From: Flaccisagitta enflata
Lineage: Eukaryota > Chaetognatha > Sagittoidea > Aphragmophora
DNA: 64,000 nt
Assembly (NCBI GenBank): GCA_965153355.1
Contig: OZ231127.1
Span: 23,126,001 to 23,190,000 of the forward strand
Direction: 5' to 3'
In this document: piece after piece, positions 23,768-34,986 of the stretch
Numbering within the stretch: position 1 is the stretch's first letter
Layout of the letters: each line of letters begins with the position of its first letter
Program-made: the position numbers and the translations under genes
The notes under the pieces: model-generated
The model's database searches: none
The model's input: the letters and a program-made list of their open reading frames with translations, nothing else
Told to the model about the DNA's origin: nothing

Positions 23768-24051
23768 AAAAACAAGTGACGCCGGGTCAACCTCCAGCCT
23801 GACCCCTGCCCCAAGCCCCCTCCTACACGCTCACACACACATACATACAAAGAATAGCAAATGCAGCATCAGATGCGCGTATTCCGCGGTTTCAGCTCGA
23901 GCGTGATGAACCAACGGACCAATTTATCAATGAACCAACTGACTGATGGACCGCCAGACCGATGGAACAACAGACCGACAGATCGGTGGACCAACAGACT
24001 GACGGACTGATGGATGAACAAAGCCTCCTAAAGAGTTGCGAGTCCGCAACT
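23768..24051 (+). mobile_element. Hairpin element, type D alternative end (duplicate of 19,818)
   Basis: Identical layout to the first copy. Confidence 0.7.
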
Positions 24052-24191
24052 AACAAGGCCGGATACACGGCAGGTCAGTTGCGGACGGTCGGGCAGGGGA
24101 AGTAATGAATAAACCGCTCGCAATTCAGAAATGGCGTACCAACAGACCGACACGGGGAGGTGTAGAGTCGCGTGTCCGTGACTGAAAAGGA
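24052..24191 (+). mobile_element. Hairpin element, type E (duplicate of 20,102)
   Basis: A 2-bp deletion (AATGTGGCG to AATGGCG) distinguishes it from the first copy. Confidence 0.7.
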
Positions 24192-24224
24192 GGAAAATAG
24201 AAAAAAAAAAACAAATTCTGCGCC

Positions 24225-24280
<56 letters not shown>

Positions 24281-24385
24281 TAGACTGACAGACATTTTGT
24301 TACCATTTCAAAACGATATAGTTCTGTCTTAACTGTTTTGAAACCTGTGAATTAAAAAAGTCTGTCTCCCTAATTTTCTGTATCA

Positions 24386-24547
24386 TTTTTAGTCGCGGAC
24401 ATGCAACTCTACACCTTGCCGTGTCGGTCCGTCCGTCCGTCCATCCATCTATCTGTCCCAAACTTTTTTGAATTACGAGCAGTTTTTGAATTACGGCCCC
24501 TTCCCAACCGTCCGCGACTGTCTTGCTGTGTATACGGCCTTGTTTTG
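24386..24547 (-). mobile_element. Hairpin element, type E (duplicate of 20,464)
   Basis: Shorter (GTCC)n core than the first copy. Confidence 0.8.
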
Positions 24548-24585
24548 TTTTGTTTTTTTCATTTTGATTGTTAGGATGTAGATGA

Positions 24586-24770
24586 AACAAGGCCGGATAC
24601 ACGGTTACCGAAGTTGCGTGCGGGTGGGCAGGGGCCATATGTGACGTCACCAAACCATGTGGGCAAGAGCAGTGAGGTCAAAGATTTAAAATCATAAAAA
24701 AAGTAACGTGTGACCGACCGACGGACGGACAAAGCGGGTTGTAGAGTCGCGTACACGCGACATAAAAAAT
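24586..24770 (+). mobile_element. Hairpin element, type A (duplicate of 20,667)
   Basis: Same as the first copy. Confidence 0.8.
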
Positions 24771-26035
24771 TTGCGTATGGGAAACTTGATGGGAGAAAAT
24801 TGTGAAGATTTTCAAAATATGAACGCCTCGGCCGCACATCATGCATTGCTTTGTGGTCATGCGTGCTTCACATAGCATAAGTTAATAATTTTACTTTACT
24901 TTTATATTATATAACTTGGGTGAAAGGACATTCCCAACTTTTGTTTTGAGAAGCACCCAATAACCCTGGCCCCAGCAACCTGTCTTGACCTCACCAACCT
25001 AATACCGGTCTCACCAACCTATTCCAAACCTCAGCGACCCATTCTAGCCTCGCCAACCTAATCTTGGCATCACCAACCTCACTTTCCTAAACCTGGCCTC
25101 ACCGACCTATCCCAGCCTCACCAACCTAGTCCCGGCCTCAGTTTGGAGCAATGATCGAACAATGATGAAGGATATGCTAAGATAAAATTCATAAAATCAA
25201 GTTTCTTAACTTTAAGATCAATGTATGCAACAAAAATGTAACAGTTATTTAAAAGAAACAAAATTGACCAAAAACAGGCAAATACAAAATTTCATTTGAT
25301 CTTTTTTTTTTGTCGATGATCATTGTTGTTGCTGCATGCTGTGTTTTTCTCCATTGTTATACTTCATCATCCCAGTTCTTTTCCTGTGCTCCTCCCCATC
25401 GTCGTCGTTGTTCCTCTCTTTCATTTACATTATTCTTTTCCTTCATTGTCATTGTTTTTCCCCTTCATTGTTGTCGTTCTTTTATGGTTGTCATGTATTC
25501 CCCGTTCATCGTTATCGTTTACTCCCAATCATCATCGCCGGTCTTCTCCTTCATCTTCGTTTTTCTTCTCTTTCATTGTTGTCACTCTCTCCTTTCATTG
25601 CCATCGTTCGTCTCCTTCATTGTCGTCGTTCTTCTCCTTCTCCATCAGCGTTGTTCTCCTTCATCACCGTCGTTGTTCTCCCTCATCGTCGTCGTTCTTC
25701 TCCTTCATCTTTGTCATTTTTATCTAAAATAACCATCGAATTATATCTTTTTTAAGTTAATATCTATTGTATTCATTTTGAATTTCATTCGCTGAACTCT
25801 TGGAATCGGACAGTATTCATCTCACCTGGTTCACGCGGTGTCCGTTTGTAGTTAACGCTTTCCTCCTCAACTTACAAGTGTTCTTCCCTTGCAACTCGTG
25901 ATAGGAATAAAGTTTTGAATAAAAAAACGAAAAAAATAGAAATTCCGATCAGGTTCTTTGCAGTAAAATGATGCTCGCGGATAAATGATTCATTTAAACC
26001 AACTTTCTCCAAGCCGGCAAAAATTTTGTGTGATG

Positions 26036-26038
26036 CTC

Positions 26039-26117
<79 letters not shown>

Positions 26118-26268
26118 TGAGATAGACAAAGAGAGAGAGAATGAGAAAGACAAAGAGGGAGAATATGAGAAAGACGAAGTGAGAGAGAGAGAGAGAGCGA
26201 AGAGAGAGAGCGAAGAGAGAGAGCGAAGAGAGAGAGCGAAGAGAGAGAGAGAGAGAGAGAGCGCGAGA
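26036..26268. repeat. (GA)n microsatellite, interrupted
   Basis: GA array with GAAA, ATGAGA and repeated GAGAGCGAA blocks; follows directly on duplication copy 2. Confidence 0.95.
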
Positions 26269-26308
26269 GCGTCGGTAAACCAATTATGATTACAACGACA
26301 TACTCTTT

Positions 26309-26446
26309 GTGTTCCAAAGCACCTCTATAACTGGCTGTGTCCGTTGGTTGGTTGGTCCGTTGGTTGGTCCGTTGGTTGGTCTGTCGGTATCGCATTCGTT
26401 TGACGATCCAAACGTCGCACCTTATTGGCCTACTTGGCCTTGTTTT
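26309..26446 (-). mobile_element. Hairpin element, type C, hairpin truncated
   Basis: AAAGCACCTCTATAACTGG, (GTTGGTCC)n, distal AACGTCGCACC, TATTGGCCTACTTGGCCTTGTTTT. Tail to head with the next copy. Confidence 0.8.
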
Positions 26447-26573
26447 TTAGGTGCGACAAAGCACCTCTATAACTGGCTGTGTCCGTTGGTTGGTCGGTCG
26501 GTTGGTCTGTCGGTAACGCATTCGTTAGACGATCCACACGTCGCACCTTATTGGCCTACTTGGCCTTGTTTTT
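26447..26573 (-). mobile_element. Hairpin element, type C, full length
   Basis: Hairpin GGTGCGACAAAGCACC (about 26,450-26,465), (GGTCGGTTG)n, distal GTCGCACC, CTTGGCCTTGTTTTT. Confidence 0.85.
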
Positions 26574-28295
26574 AAGGACCGGAGGCTGGGTTGTCCTTAA
26601 ATTTTCACCCTAAACTAAAGCCTTCATGCCAAAACCCAACCAGGGCAACGGGTGTCGCCCTTGGGCGACTGCACTGGTTACTTCGTCATGGTGGCCTAGC
26701 ACATATCTAATTGACTCAACGTATTGTATTAGTGATCCTTCTCACCAAGATTGTCATTCATGCACATTTTGTATGAATGTAGCTTCATCAAATGTGACAC
26801 TGACACCTTTTGTTCCTCTTCATTGTTCCCCTTTTTAGGCAGCGGCTTCACAGGGTTGATGTCCTGTAGGACACAGTTGGGTGCTTCACATAGCTGAGTT
26901 GATGGTCCCGATCAATGCCAGAGGACAGCTCTAACAATACCCTTCCTCTAAAATGTTTTATATATTTTTGTAAAATACTTTTAAAATTTTGTTTTAAATA
27001 AAAGAAATATGACACATTTAGTAAAAAGTATATACCTGATGAATTTTGATAGCGTTTCAAAAAACCTTATTTAAGGTACATGTGTATGTATGTGTATGTA
27101 ATGGAAGCTTACACTATATAAATGTCCGTATTTTTTCAGATTTTCTTTGAAGTTTAATGTTTCTTATTTGGATAATTGCATGAGTATGCATTGTATGAGT
27201 TTTATATAGGATGAATTGTTGCACACATCACATAGCAAAAGTTGGTTACTTCTTTTCACCCTCTTTACCTTATGTGGAGTGGCCAAATCTAGGACCCTTA
27301 CCCTTTTTCTTTCATCAAAAATCGTTCATCTTCCATTTTTTAGAAAATTGTTTTTGAGTACCTAATTTGCATAATGCAGTGGGATAAAACAATATGCTGA
27401 CATTCTTTGAATTAACTAATACAAATTTTTCCTCTTCATAGAATTGTTAATCTGCCTTTTCATGAGCTCTTTCATAGCTTATATTCTAAAACAAATAATT
27501 GTCCTTTTTGAAACAAAACTACACAGGATTTTGCTGAATTCAGGGAAATCTGTGGAAACTTTAGGGCCAAAATAAAAACGGAAGATAAAAGAATTTAGAA
27601 AAAAAAATTGGTCGTCTTCATGGTTTTTGCTTCTTCACATTATCCAAGTAGGGTGAAGGGGTACTCCCAACTTTTGGCCAAAGGACACAGGGGCAAAAAT
27701 CAGGTCCTTCCGTCCATATGTCACCACCCCCCTCCCAAAGCTTCTCAAGTCTCGAATTCCCATTGGATAACATGGAGAATTGACAAAATGCAAACTTCTC
27801 ATTGAATACTATGGAAAATTACAGAATTAATCTCTTAGCTCTAGTGAAGCTCGACTGTATGAAATTCTGTAATAATGTAATTATGCGGTTAGGTAATTTT
27901 TAGTCGCGTGCTATGCGACTCAACACCCCACTTTGTTGGTCCTTCGGTCCGTCCGTCTGTCCGTCCATCGGTCTGTCACACTTTACTTTTTCGGTGTTGA
28001 TGGGGTTTTTGGCCTTACTGCTCCTGCCCAAATGCTCCACTGACCAAAATTATGGCCCCTGCCCACCCGCACGCGACTAGGGTAGCCGTGTATCGGGCCT
28101 TGTTTTAACGTGACGGGGAACGCGAATGACGCCCTCTCACGATTGTTTGTATTCTAAAGAGAAACTTGCAACTATCATAATGTTGTCCTAAATAAAAAAA
28201 ACAAAAAACAAAAAAAAAAAAAAAGTATCGCCAATCAGGAAATCACAAATAAGCCAGTTGTAGATCGTTGTTTTCTATCAAGCAGTAGAAATTCG
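26574..28295. other. Intergenic, AT-rich, no gene seen
   Basis: Contains a second-family hairpin GTCGCCCTTGGGCGAC at about 26,653-26,668 after CAGGGCAACGGG, a related GGCAGCGGCTTC near 26,838, and one type A element. Otherwise unremarkable. Confidence 0.5.
27897..28106 (-). mobile_element. Hairpin element, type A, full length
   Basis: Hairpin AGTCGCGTGCTATGCGACT, (GTCCGTCC)n, conserved CTGCTCCTGCCCAAATGCTCCA block, distal CCCGCACGCGACT, GCCGTGTATCGGGCCTTGTTTT. Confidence 0.85.
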
Positions 28296-28296
28296 G

Positions 28297-28302
28297 TTTA
28301 TT
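28297..28302 (-). terminator. Polyadenylation signal AATAAA of ARMH1-like gene
   Basis: TTTATT on the plus strand, 54-59 nt past the stop codon of the minus-strand gene. Confidence 0.6.
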
Positions 28303-28355
28303 GCCGTTACCATCTGCAAACGTGAATCTTCAAACATGAAAATGACAGAATGTAG

Positions 28356-29171
28356 TTACATTTGGTCAGCGTCAAATTTTGGCATCATAGCGACGATATC
28401 GACGCGATTGGTCCTCAAAACGTCCGCTTGAACGGGCGTCAAATTGACCGGAAGTCTCTCGGGGTCGATGGCGAAAGCGTTGTAAAGCGCATCTCCCATC
28501 GCCGTCCGCACTTCGTCGTCGACAAATGGAAACGAAGTGACGAAAAACTCGAGACTCAGCGCCGCTTGTCTTTGACTGTCGGAATGTTCTTCGTTGCCCA
28601 TGGCGACCATCAAGCCGTGAATAACGCCCATATGTAGCAGCTTTTGCGCCACGTCGGGGGACTCGCGCGCCAAGATGCCCAACGTCTTAGCGGCCGCGGC
28701 TTGCTGCACGTGAATCGGCAGTGGCGTCTTGAACGAGTTGATGACGCCGTTGGAAGCGACGCCGGGTTCGGTGATGAGAGGCGCCGCCGCCGCCGTGCCA
28801 GCAGATAAACCGGAAGTGGACGCCTGAGAAATGTCGGCGTCGACGGAAGTCTGAGCCGCCGGCGCTCCCTTGTCTCGTTGCTGCTGCTGTTGCTGCTGTT
28901 GTCGTTGATCTGCCGGGTTCTCGCGCTGCGGCGTGAGAAGCGCGACGAGTTGACGCAGCAGCGGGTCTTCAGCTTCCGGATAATCCATCGAGTCTTTGAT
29001 CAACTCGATGGCTTCGAATTGAACTTCCAAATGCAGCGTTCTTAAGAGGCCCAACAGCGGGTCGACGATGGCTGGTGAGGCTGTTTTGACCAACGGCTGC
29101 ACGATGCGCAGAGTACGAGCTGCCATCTGTTGGGCTTTAGGACAGTTGGCTGGCAACAACGCGATCAAACC
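28356..29171 (-). CDS. ARMH1-like: ARMH1-like protein, terminal exon (exon 4)
   Basis: The acceptor is TATTTTTCCAG|GGT; the exon opens GLIALLPANCPKAQQMA and ends at TAA (28,356-28,358). It encodes 271 aa: further armadillo-like helices (VQFEAIELIKDSM; AAAAKTLGILARESPDVAQKLL; RQAALSLEFFVTSFPFVDDEV) interrupted by a Gln/Ala/Thr-rich insert with eight Gln (about 28,885-28,910, CAG/CAA codons). The insert is probably a disordered loop between helices. The exon contains more than half of the 459-aa protein. Confidence 0.8.
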   Translation of the reverse strand, partial: GLIALLPANCPKAQQMAARTLRIVQPLVKTASPAIVDPLLGLLRTLHLEVQFEAIELIKDSMDYPEAEDPLLRQLVALLTPQRENPADQRQQQQQQQQRDKGAPAAQTSVDADISQASTSGLSAGTAAAAPLITEPGVASNGVINSFKTPLPIHVQQAAAAKTLGILARESPDVAQKLLHMGVIHGLMVAMGNEEHSDSQRQAALSLEFFVTSFPFVDDEVRTAMGDALYNAFAIDPERLPVNLTPVQADVLRTNRVDIVAMMPKFDADQM

Positions 29172-29198
29172 CTGGAAAAATAGAGTTGAGGTGTCGAT

Positions 29199-29405
<207 letters not shown>

Positions 29406-29849
29406 CACACAGATTTAAACACAGAAACTATCTCAAGGAACGCATACAGACTGAAATTCCTCCAACTCCAAAAAAAGTCAACCCTCGCATAGGCAGAGAC
29501 CAAAAAAGAAACATCCGCTCATAACGCACAAACGTGACTGAGGGGCAGATGGAAAAACAGACAAACTGATTAATAACTTAAGATAAATAACTCAAAAAGG
29601 TGCCCACGTTCAAAAAATCTTAACATGATACATGAAAAGGCCCAAGAAAAAAGGATTTTGTCCGAGCATATGGTGACATGACCCTTGCCAATTTGCTAAG
29701 AAAAAATCTGAACGGTTATTGGGTCCGCGACGGAAGGGGGGTTAAAGACCACCAATTTTATAAGATCGCTACAACCAAAAGATCAAAAACTCAACAAAAT
29801 GTATATAAATCAAGTACATATATTAAGTAGTTCTATTTTTAATCTCTAT

Positions 29850-30490
29850 ACCAAGTTTCAAGCATGTTGGTTGGCTGGTAAGCTGGTTGGGTGGTGGGCT
29901 TGTTGGGTGGTGAGATAGTTTGACAGAATTAATATTATGTATATGTTGAGTTCCTCCATTTAGAGACTTTATACCAAGTTTCAACAAAATTGATTAAAAA
30001 ATGTCAATGTTAGGCTGGTAAGGTGGTAGGCTGGTTTGGCCAGTTAGCATGCTCAAATGTTTATAAATCAGGTACATGTGTGGAGTCTTTCCATTTTGAG
30101 TCAACATACCAAGTTTCAAACAAATCGGTTGAAAAATAGCCAAGTTATGCACGCTTTTCACTTTTAGGCTGGTAGGCTGGTTGGGTGGTAGGCTGTTTGA
30201 CGGGATAAATAGTGTGCATATGTTGAGTTCTTCCATACCAAGTTTCAAGCAAATTGGTCAAAAACTGTAAAGGTTATGCACATTTTTCATTTTTTGGCCG
30301 GTAGGCTGGTTGGGTGGTGGGTCGGTTTGGCCAGTAAGCATGCTCAAATGCATTTGAATTATATACATATATTGAGTCCATCTATTTAGAGACTCCATAC
30401 CAAATTTCAACCAAATTGGTTGAAAAATGACAGAGTCATGCATGTTTTTCTATTTTAGGTCAGTAGGCTGATTGGGCCAGTTGGGTTGGT
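29850..30490. repeat. Diverged tandem repeat, unit about 110-165 bp
   Basis: 'taccaagtttcaa' recurs near 29,851, 29,962, 30,110, 30,236 and 30,399, each followed by 'aaattggttgaaaaa' and 'ggctggtaggctggttgggtgg'. Nothing coding. Confidence 0.75.
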
Positions 30491-30818
30491 CGGATCACAA
30501 AAATCAGATAGGATGTAAAGCGCCTTACCCTATTACAACTTCCCACCAAATATGAACCAAATCTGTCAAACCATAAAAAAGTCATTCATTTTTTAAAATC
30601 CGTGAAGAAAATGACAGCAATGACGACACTCACCCGCCTTGAATTACAGTCCGCGTCGGAATGATATTCCGTCGCGGACAAAAAGAACGAGAGGATATAA
30701 TTCAAAGTCATAGGAATACAAACCTTTTTAAATTGCTGAGATAAAAGAAGATCTCGTCAGAAGATACAGTAACACAAATCTTTAAAATTTGCTGAGAAAC
30801 AAGTTCAAGTAGGCTGAC

Positions 30819-30900
30819 AAGGTGCGCTGTGCAGGTCGTCAAACAAATGCGTTACCAAAAGACAGACCGAAAGACATCAACATCAACAGTTACATCTAGT
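30819..30900 (+). mobile_element. Hairpin element, type C fragment
   Basis: AAGGTGCGCTGTGCAGGTCG and AACAAATGCGTTACC match the 5' half of type C; the hairpin is missing. Confidence 0.5.
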
Positions 30901-31052
30901 TACAGTAGATGTAGTCTAGACTTGGAAATACGGGGGAGCTCATAACCTGACTATCGGTATAGTGAAAGGATTGATATTTTGTTGGTGTAATGTGTAGACC
31001 CTTAAGTGTTGACAATGGGGTCTGGCATCCCCCTATGGCTTATCCTAGGAAA

Positions 31053-31269
31053 ACAATTGACGCGGGGTCACAATATCGTTGCGGACGGTTGGGCAGGGGC
31101 ATCCAACCCCCATCCACACCCCAACCCACCTCCAACACTCAAACATACACAAAAAGTATCGAAAACGCTCGTATTCTCAATTTTCAACTTGATGACCTCC
31201 AACGGACGGATGGACGGACTGACTGAGGGGCAGACAAAGTCTGTTTTATAGTTGGGTGTCCGCAACTAA
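31053..31269 (+). mobile_element. Hairpin element, type D, alternative 5' end
   Basis: AACAATTGACGCGGGGTCAC start, motif GTTGCGGACGG, hairpin AGTTGGGTGTCCGCAACT at the end. A further 3' end remnant (AGTTGCGTGTCCGCAATT) follows at about 31,310-31,327. Confidence 0.75.
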
Positions 31270-31388
31270 CAAGACGACATAAAAAATAAGGTCAACCAGC
31301 CTTTGATAGAGTTGCGTGTCCGCAATTAAAAACTATAAAATCACTTATATCACAGAATTTCAGCTACATTTATTTGCAAAAGCAGCAT

Positions 31389-31473
31389 AGGATTTGAACC
31401 TGGAACCTTTCATTAAAGTAATCATGTTGAATCTGAAGTTAAGTGAATTAACCACCAGACCAATTTCAGCAGC
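31389..31473 (-). repeat. tRNA-like sequence with perfect B box
   Basis: On the minus strand: TGGTCTGGTGGTTAA (A-box like), a Leu/Ser-like long variable region, and GGTTCCAGGTTCAAATCC, which contains GGTTCAAATCC, a perfect Pol III B box. The acceptor stem does not pair convincingly, so it is probably tRNA-derived repeat sequence. Confidence 0.45.
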
Positions 31474-31679
31474 TGTTTTGTTAGGACGAATTTGATTTAG
31501 TTTATTCAAGAAAAATTTCTATCAACAGAGCTACCATACCCCATTGTCAACCCTAAAGAACATAAACAATATACATATTCAATTCTATTTCATTTGCACA
31601 ATTAGTATTTAAGATATGAGGGCCTCCGTATTTCCACGTCTAGACGACATCTACTGATAGAGGCGCGCCTAAAAAGAAC

Positions 31680-31951
31680 TTCTTGCCAAAATTTGTAGGG
31701 ACACAAACCTTGTAAATTTGCTGAGAAAAAAAAACCTTGTCAGAGGATGTACGGACTCAAATCCGAAAAATTGGCCAAGACATAAAAAGAATCTTGTCAA
31801 AAGATACAGTGAAACAAACTGAGTAAATTTACGAAGAAAAAGAAGAACTCTTTTAAAGATGTATGGACACTTTTTTGGACAGTATTGGACACATATCTTA
31901 TAAATTTGCCAAGAAAAAAAAAGATCTCGTCAAACATATAGAGACACAAAC
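31680..31951. repeat. Degenerate 65-70-bp repeat including copies of the exon 3 donor site
   Basis: Units of the form 'gacacaaaccttgtaaatttgccaagaaaaaaagatctcgtcaa' (split here in description) recur from 31,690 to the exon 3 border; a further diverged pair lies at 30,718-30,800. On the minus strand each carries an ACAAG|GTTTGTGT-like junction. Confidence 0.6.
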
Positions 31952-32095
31952 CTTGTATATTTGCATTTCATATCTTGGATTACTCTTGGCGAGTGCTTCC
32001 AGCAAAGCGCGTGCATCTTCTTTGGTCTCCTCGGATGAAGAATGGGCGAGACATTCTGCCACCGCTTTCATTCCATAACTCTCGCAAATCAATTC
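31952..32095 (-). CDS. ARMH1-like: ARMH1-like protein, exon 3
   Basis: 48 codons, phase 0 at both ends. The acceptor is TCAACAG|GAA, the donor is ACAAG|GTTTGT. It encodes ELICESYGMKAVAECLAHSS...NPRYEMQIYK, an armadillo-type helical repeat. The flanking exon sequences splice in frame without a stop. Its donor lies at the edge of a degenerate repeat array that duplicates the donor sequence. Confidence 0.8.
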
Positions 32096-32595
32096 CTGTT
32101 GATAAAATAAGATGAGTCTACTGTTCAGCCAAATTTACATTGACAAACCCGCAGCAGTGGAGCCTTACTGCGGCAGTTAGTGTGGCTGTTTCGCAGTATA
32201 CTATCTAGCTCGTGTCATTTTTATGTCAAATTCAATTTCATTATTATATACATAAAAAAAAGCAAAGAAATATGGTCGATAGATTGTACGCTTATTTTTT
32301 AGAACTCGCCCCCTCTCATTTTACTCCTAGTCAAAGTTCCACTTCACATGTACCTTTGCGCGTCATCTTTCTTTTTCGAAAACGGAGAAAATCATAGCAA
32401 AAACATTTTCTGGAGATAGTCCAAAAATAGAGCACTCCTTAATTAGAGTCTGGCTCATATAGAGATGCGAGGACGCATCTAAAAACTTGACTGAGAAATG
32501 GAATCCTGGGTTCACGACTTTTGTCCGGTCGGCGATGGCTGCCTTTGTTGGTAACAGTGTTTGTTTAGTAGCAACTATCTAAAAACAGCCAGTTG

Positions 32596-32808
32596 TTTTT
32601 TTAGTCGCGTGCATGGACTGCATGCTATCTACACCTCGCTTTGTTCGTTGTTCGGTCGGTCGGTTGGTTGGTTGGTCACACTTTACATTTTTTTCTGATT
32701 TTTATTTTTTGAACATCACTGTTCCTGCCCAGATGGTCTAGTGACCTCAAATATGGCCCCGGCCCACCCGCACGCGACTTGGGTAGCCGTGTATCTGGCT
32801 TCGTTTTT
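32596..32808 (-). mobile_element. Hairpin element, type A
   Basis: AGTCGCGTGCATGGACTGCATGC hairpin (altered), (GGTCGGTTGG)n, CCTGCCCAGATG block, CCCGCACGCGACT, GCCGTGTATCTGG. A type B hairpin remnant (AGAGATGCGAGGACGCATCT) lies at about 32,461-32,480. Confidence 0.75.
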
Positions 32809-32936
32809 TTCTGCCGCTGTTGCCAAATCGTTGTCGTCAAAGATTTCATCTTCGTCTTAGTTTTCATTATCGTCATCGTCAGCAACGTTGACAACAACGA
32901 CGATGGTGACTGTAAATGCGACGACGTTAGGTTAGA

Positions 32937-33162
32937 TTTTAGTTGCGGACACGCAACTCTGTAAGAGGCTTTGTCCGTCCTTCGGTCCGTCCGTTGGTCT
33001 GTCAGCACGAGTCGAAAAGTGGGAAAACGAGCGTTTTGGAAGCTTTTTGTGTAAGTGTCTGTGTTGGGAAGGGGGTTGGGTGGGGTGTTGGGTGTGAATG
33101 GGGGTTGGCCGCCCCTGCCCACCCGTCCGCAATGATATCGTGACCCTGTGTCACTTGTTTTT
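32937..33162 (-). mobile_element. Hairpin element, type D, full length
   Basis: Hairpin GTTGCGGACACGCAAC at 32,942-32,957; (GTCCGTCC)n; distal GTCCGCAA at 33,125-33,132; GTGACCCTGTGTCAC terminus. Confidence 0.8.
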
Positions 33163-33598
33163 CTTAGGGAGTAGTTTTTTTTTTATGTCCTTGTCGTCGC
33201 CTTCCTCCTCCTCCTCCTTCTCCTTCATCCCCTTCTCCACTTCCTCATCAACGACGACATCGCCACCTCCTCGTCGGTATCACTATCATTCTCACCGGTG
33301 AGAATGATGGTGACACCGACGAGGAGGCGGCGACCACCGTTCCCTCCTTGAGAGCAAACTTTTGATCGTCATACACACACAGCCTCCGGGAAAGGGGGGT
33401 GGGGGCGGATGGAATCATTGGTCATTAGCCCCCACAAACTACTGCCCTAAACTAAAGCAGAGCATAGCAGAGCTAAAGCTGTCACCACGAGAAGACACCT
33501 GCATCGTAAAAAAACTAAACAAAAAAAAAAAACAGAAACAAATAGAAAAAACAAAACAAAAAAACACATAATTAGTGCTGATATCGTCCAGAACGGTG
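33163..33598. other. Spacer, no gene seen
   Basis: CCTCCT-rich pyrimidine stretch with a local inverted repeat around 33,270-33,330 (CTCACCGG|TGAGAATG arms), followed by A-rich sequence. Confidence 0.5.
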
Positions 33599-33884
33599 TA
33601 AAAATGGTGATCTCATCACATACATCGGACACCAGACCAGTCCATTGTTTTCTTTGTTCAAGATTTGGGACCCTACCGCTGCATATCTCAGGTCAAAGGT
33701 CATATGAGGTCAAAATTTCAAAATGGGAAATTTGGAAATCTGACAGCAGATTCAGAATCCTAACTCTGATGACCTTTGACCTGAGAAATGCAGCGGTAGG
33801 GTCCCAACTGTGAACATTTTGGATGCACTGAGCCCTCCACCCTTCTATTGTTCTGATGTTAGGGGGATGAGATCACAATTTTTA
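33599..33884. mobile_element. Foldback MITE upstream of the GPCR gene
   Basis: Ends TAAAAATGGTGATCTCATC / GATGAGATCACAATTTTTA; inner arms GGGACCCTACCGCTGCAT...GTAGGGTCCC pair over about 50 nt. It ends about 70 nt before the receptor start codon and may contribute to its promoter. Confidence 0.75.
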
Positions 33885-33955
33885 CATAGATCTGGACCAT
33901 ATTTACATAAAAGAAAAAAAACAACTTAAGTAAAAACATTTACATAGACATAAAC

Positions 33956-34915
33956 ATGAACAACAGTAACGTGACGGCGGCAGCAATGTCCTGGATGAAC
34001 CCTAAGTATTTGTCTGACGTGTGCACGCCCTTCGCCGTTTCCATGAGCCTGCTCAATTTCTTGATGAACTCCACCCTCATCTACATTCTCATCACGCTGA
34101 TTCGTAAAACTCCCCGTCCGGAACATTGTCTAATCCAACTGCTCTTCCTCGCCATTTCCGACCTTTCCATCGGCATCTTCTTCGTCGTCGGCGCCCTTTG
34201 GCTCCCCTTCCTGCCCGCCGATCTACAGCAGGACGCCGATCCTTCCCCCGACTTACGCTTCCTATTTTACTTCTTCATCTCCAACAACTACGTAAATCGA
34301 GCCCTGACTCTTTACATCACTCTTATGCGCACATTAGGCGTGTTCAACGTCCAGGTCGCGTTAGTCCTGCGCGCCAAATCGACCAACTACACCATCGCCC
34401 ACGTGTTTTTATGGGCCATATTACCGGCAGTTGGTCTTTCCCTTACTTCCACACTCCTTCTCGATTTGTTAGTCGATCAAGAAATTATCGAACGTCGATT
34501 GGGCGATCGCATTTCATTGAGCTTGGGCGGCGCCTTTTTCGGATTGGTCAATTTGGCCATGCCGGTCATGGGAATCCTTCTCTTGATCAAAATCCGATCT
34601 GGTCGACGATTCCTCAACAGAGTCGAGCGCCATATGGAACTCGCCGACAGGCGTGGAGACGACGAAGAGGCGACAACTGAAAGAGCCTCAAGGAGAACGA
34701 GGAGCTCTGAAGATGAATGGCGCAGTCAAAACAGCCATGTTTTTCACCATCACTTTTATTCCATTCCCTCTCATCATTATCATTCTCATCAAGATATTGA
34801 CGATAACGATGGTGGCGAAATTGAAAAAGAAGCTCAGAGAAGCGACGGTGCTCACGGCCGAGCTGTCAGAGCCATCAGCGTCGAGAGAGGCAAAGGACGC
34901 GCGAGTTCACAGACG
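33956..34915 (+). CDS. Seven-helix receptor (rhodopsin-like GPCR), exon 1: TM1-TM5
   Basis: The first ATG opens with glycosylation sites (NNS, NVT). Five hydrophobic helices follow: TM1 about residues 24-49, TM2 60-84 (LAISDLSIG, replacing the usual LAxxD), TM3 about 95-125, TM4 145-170, TM5 185-208. The motif after TM3 is MRTLGVF where class A receptors have DRY, and no Cys is seen at the start of TM3. TM5 is followed by a long, charged third intracellular loop with a His-rich patch (HVFHHHFY). The donor ACG|GTGGGT at 34,916 keeps phase 0 with exon 2. The combined protein is 433 aa. Ligand unknown; atypical motifs suggest a diverged or lineage-specific subfamily. It is nested, in the opposite orientation, in intron 2 of the ARMH1-like gene. 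Confidence 0.7.
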
Positions 34916-34964
34916 GTGGGTAGTCGAGACCATGGCAGTTGTCCGATCTTTGTTTATTGATCTT

Positions 34965-34986
34965 TTTAGTCGCGTGCACCATTGGT
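34965..34986 (-). mobile_element. Hairpin element remnant, type A
   Basis: TTTTTAGTCGCGTGCACC only, in the receptor intron just past the donor. Confidence 0.4.

Larger units (their letters stand above)
22285..26035 (+). repeat. Tandem segmental duplication, copy 2
   Basis: Same content and order as copy 1: tRNA-like sequence near 22,313-22,378, AGCGAG repeats, hairpin elements, minisatellites at about 24,965-25,140 and 25,358-25,725. Ends GTGATG immediately before CTCTAGAGAGAG. Confidence 0.9.
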
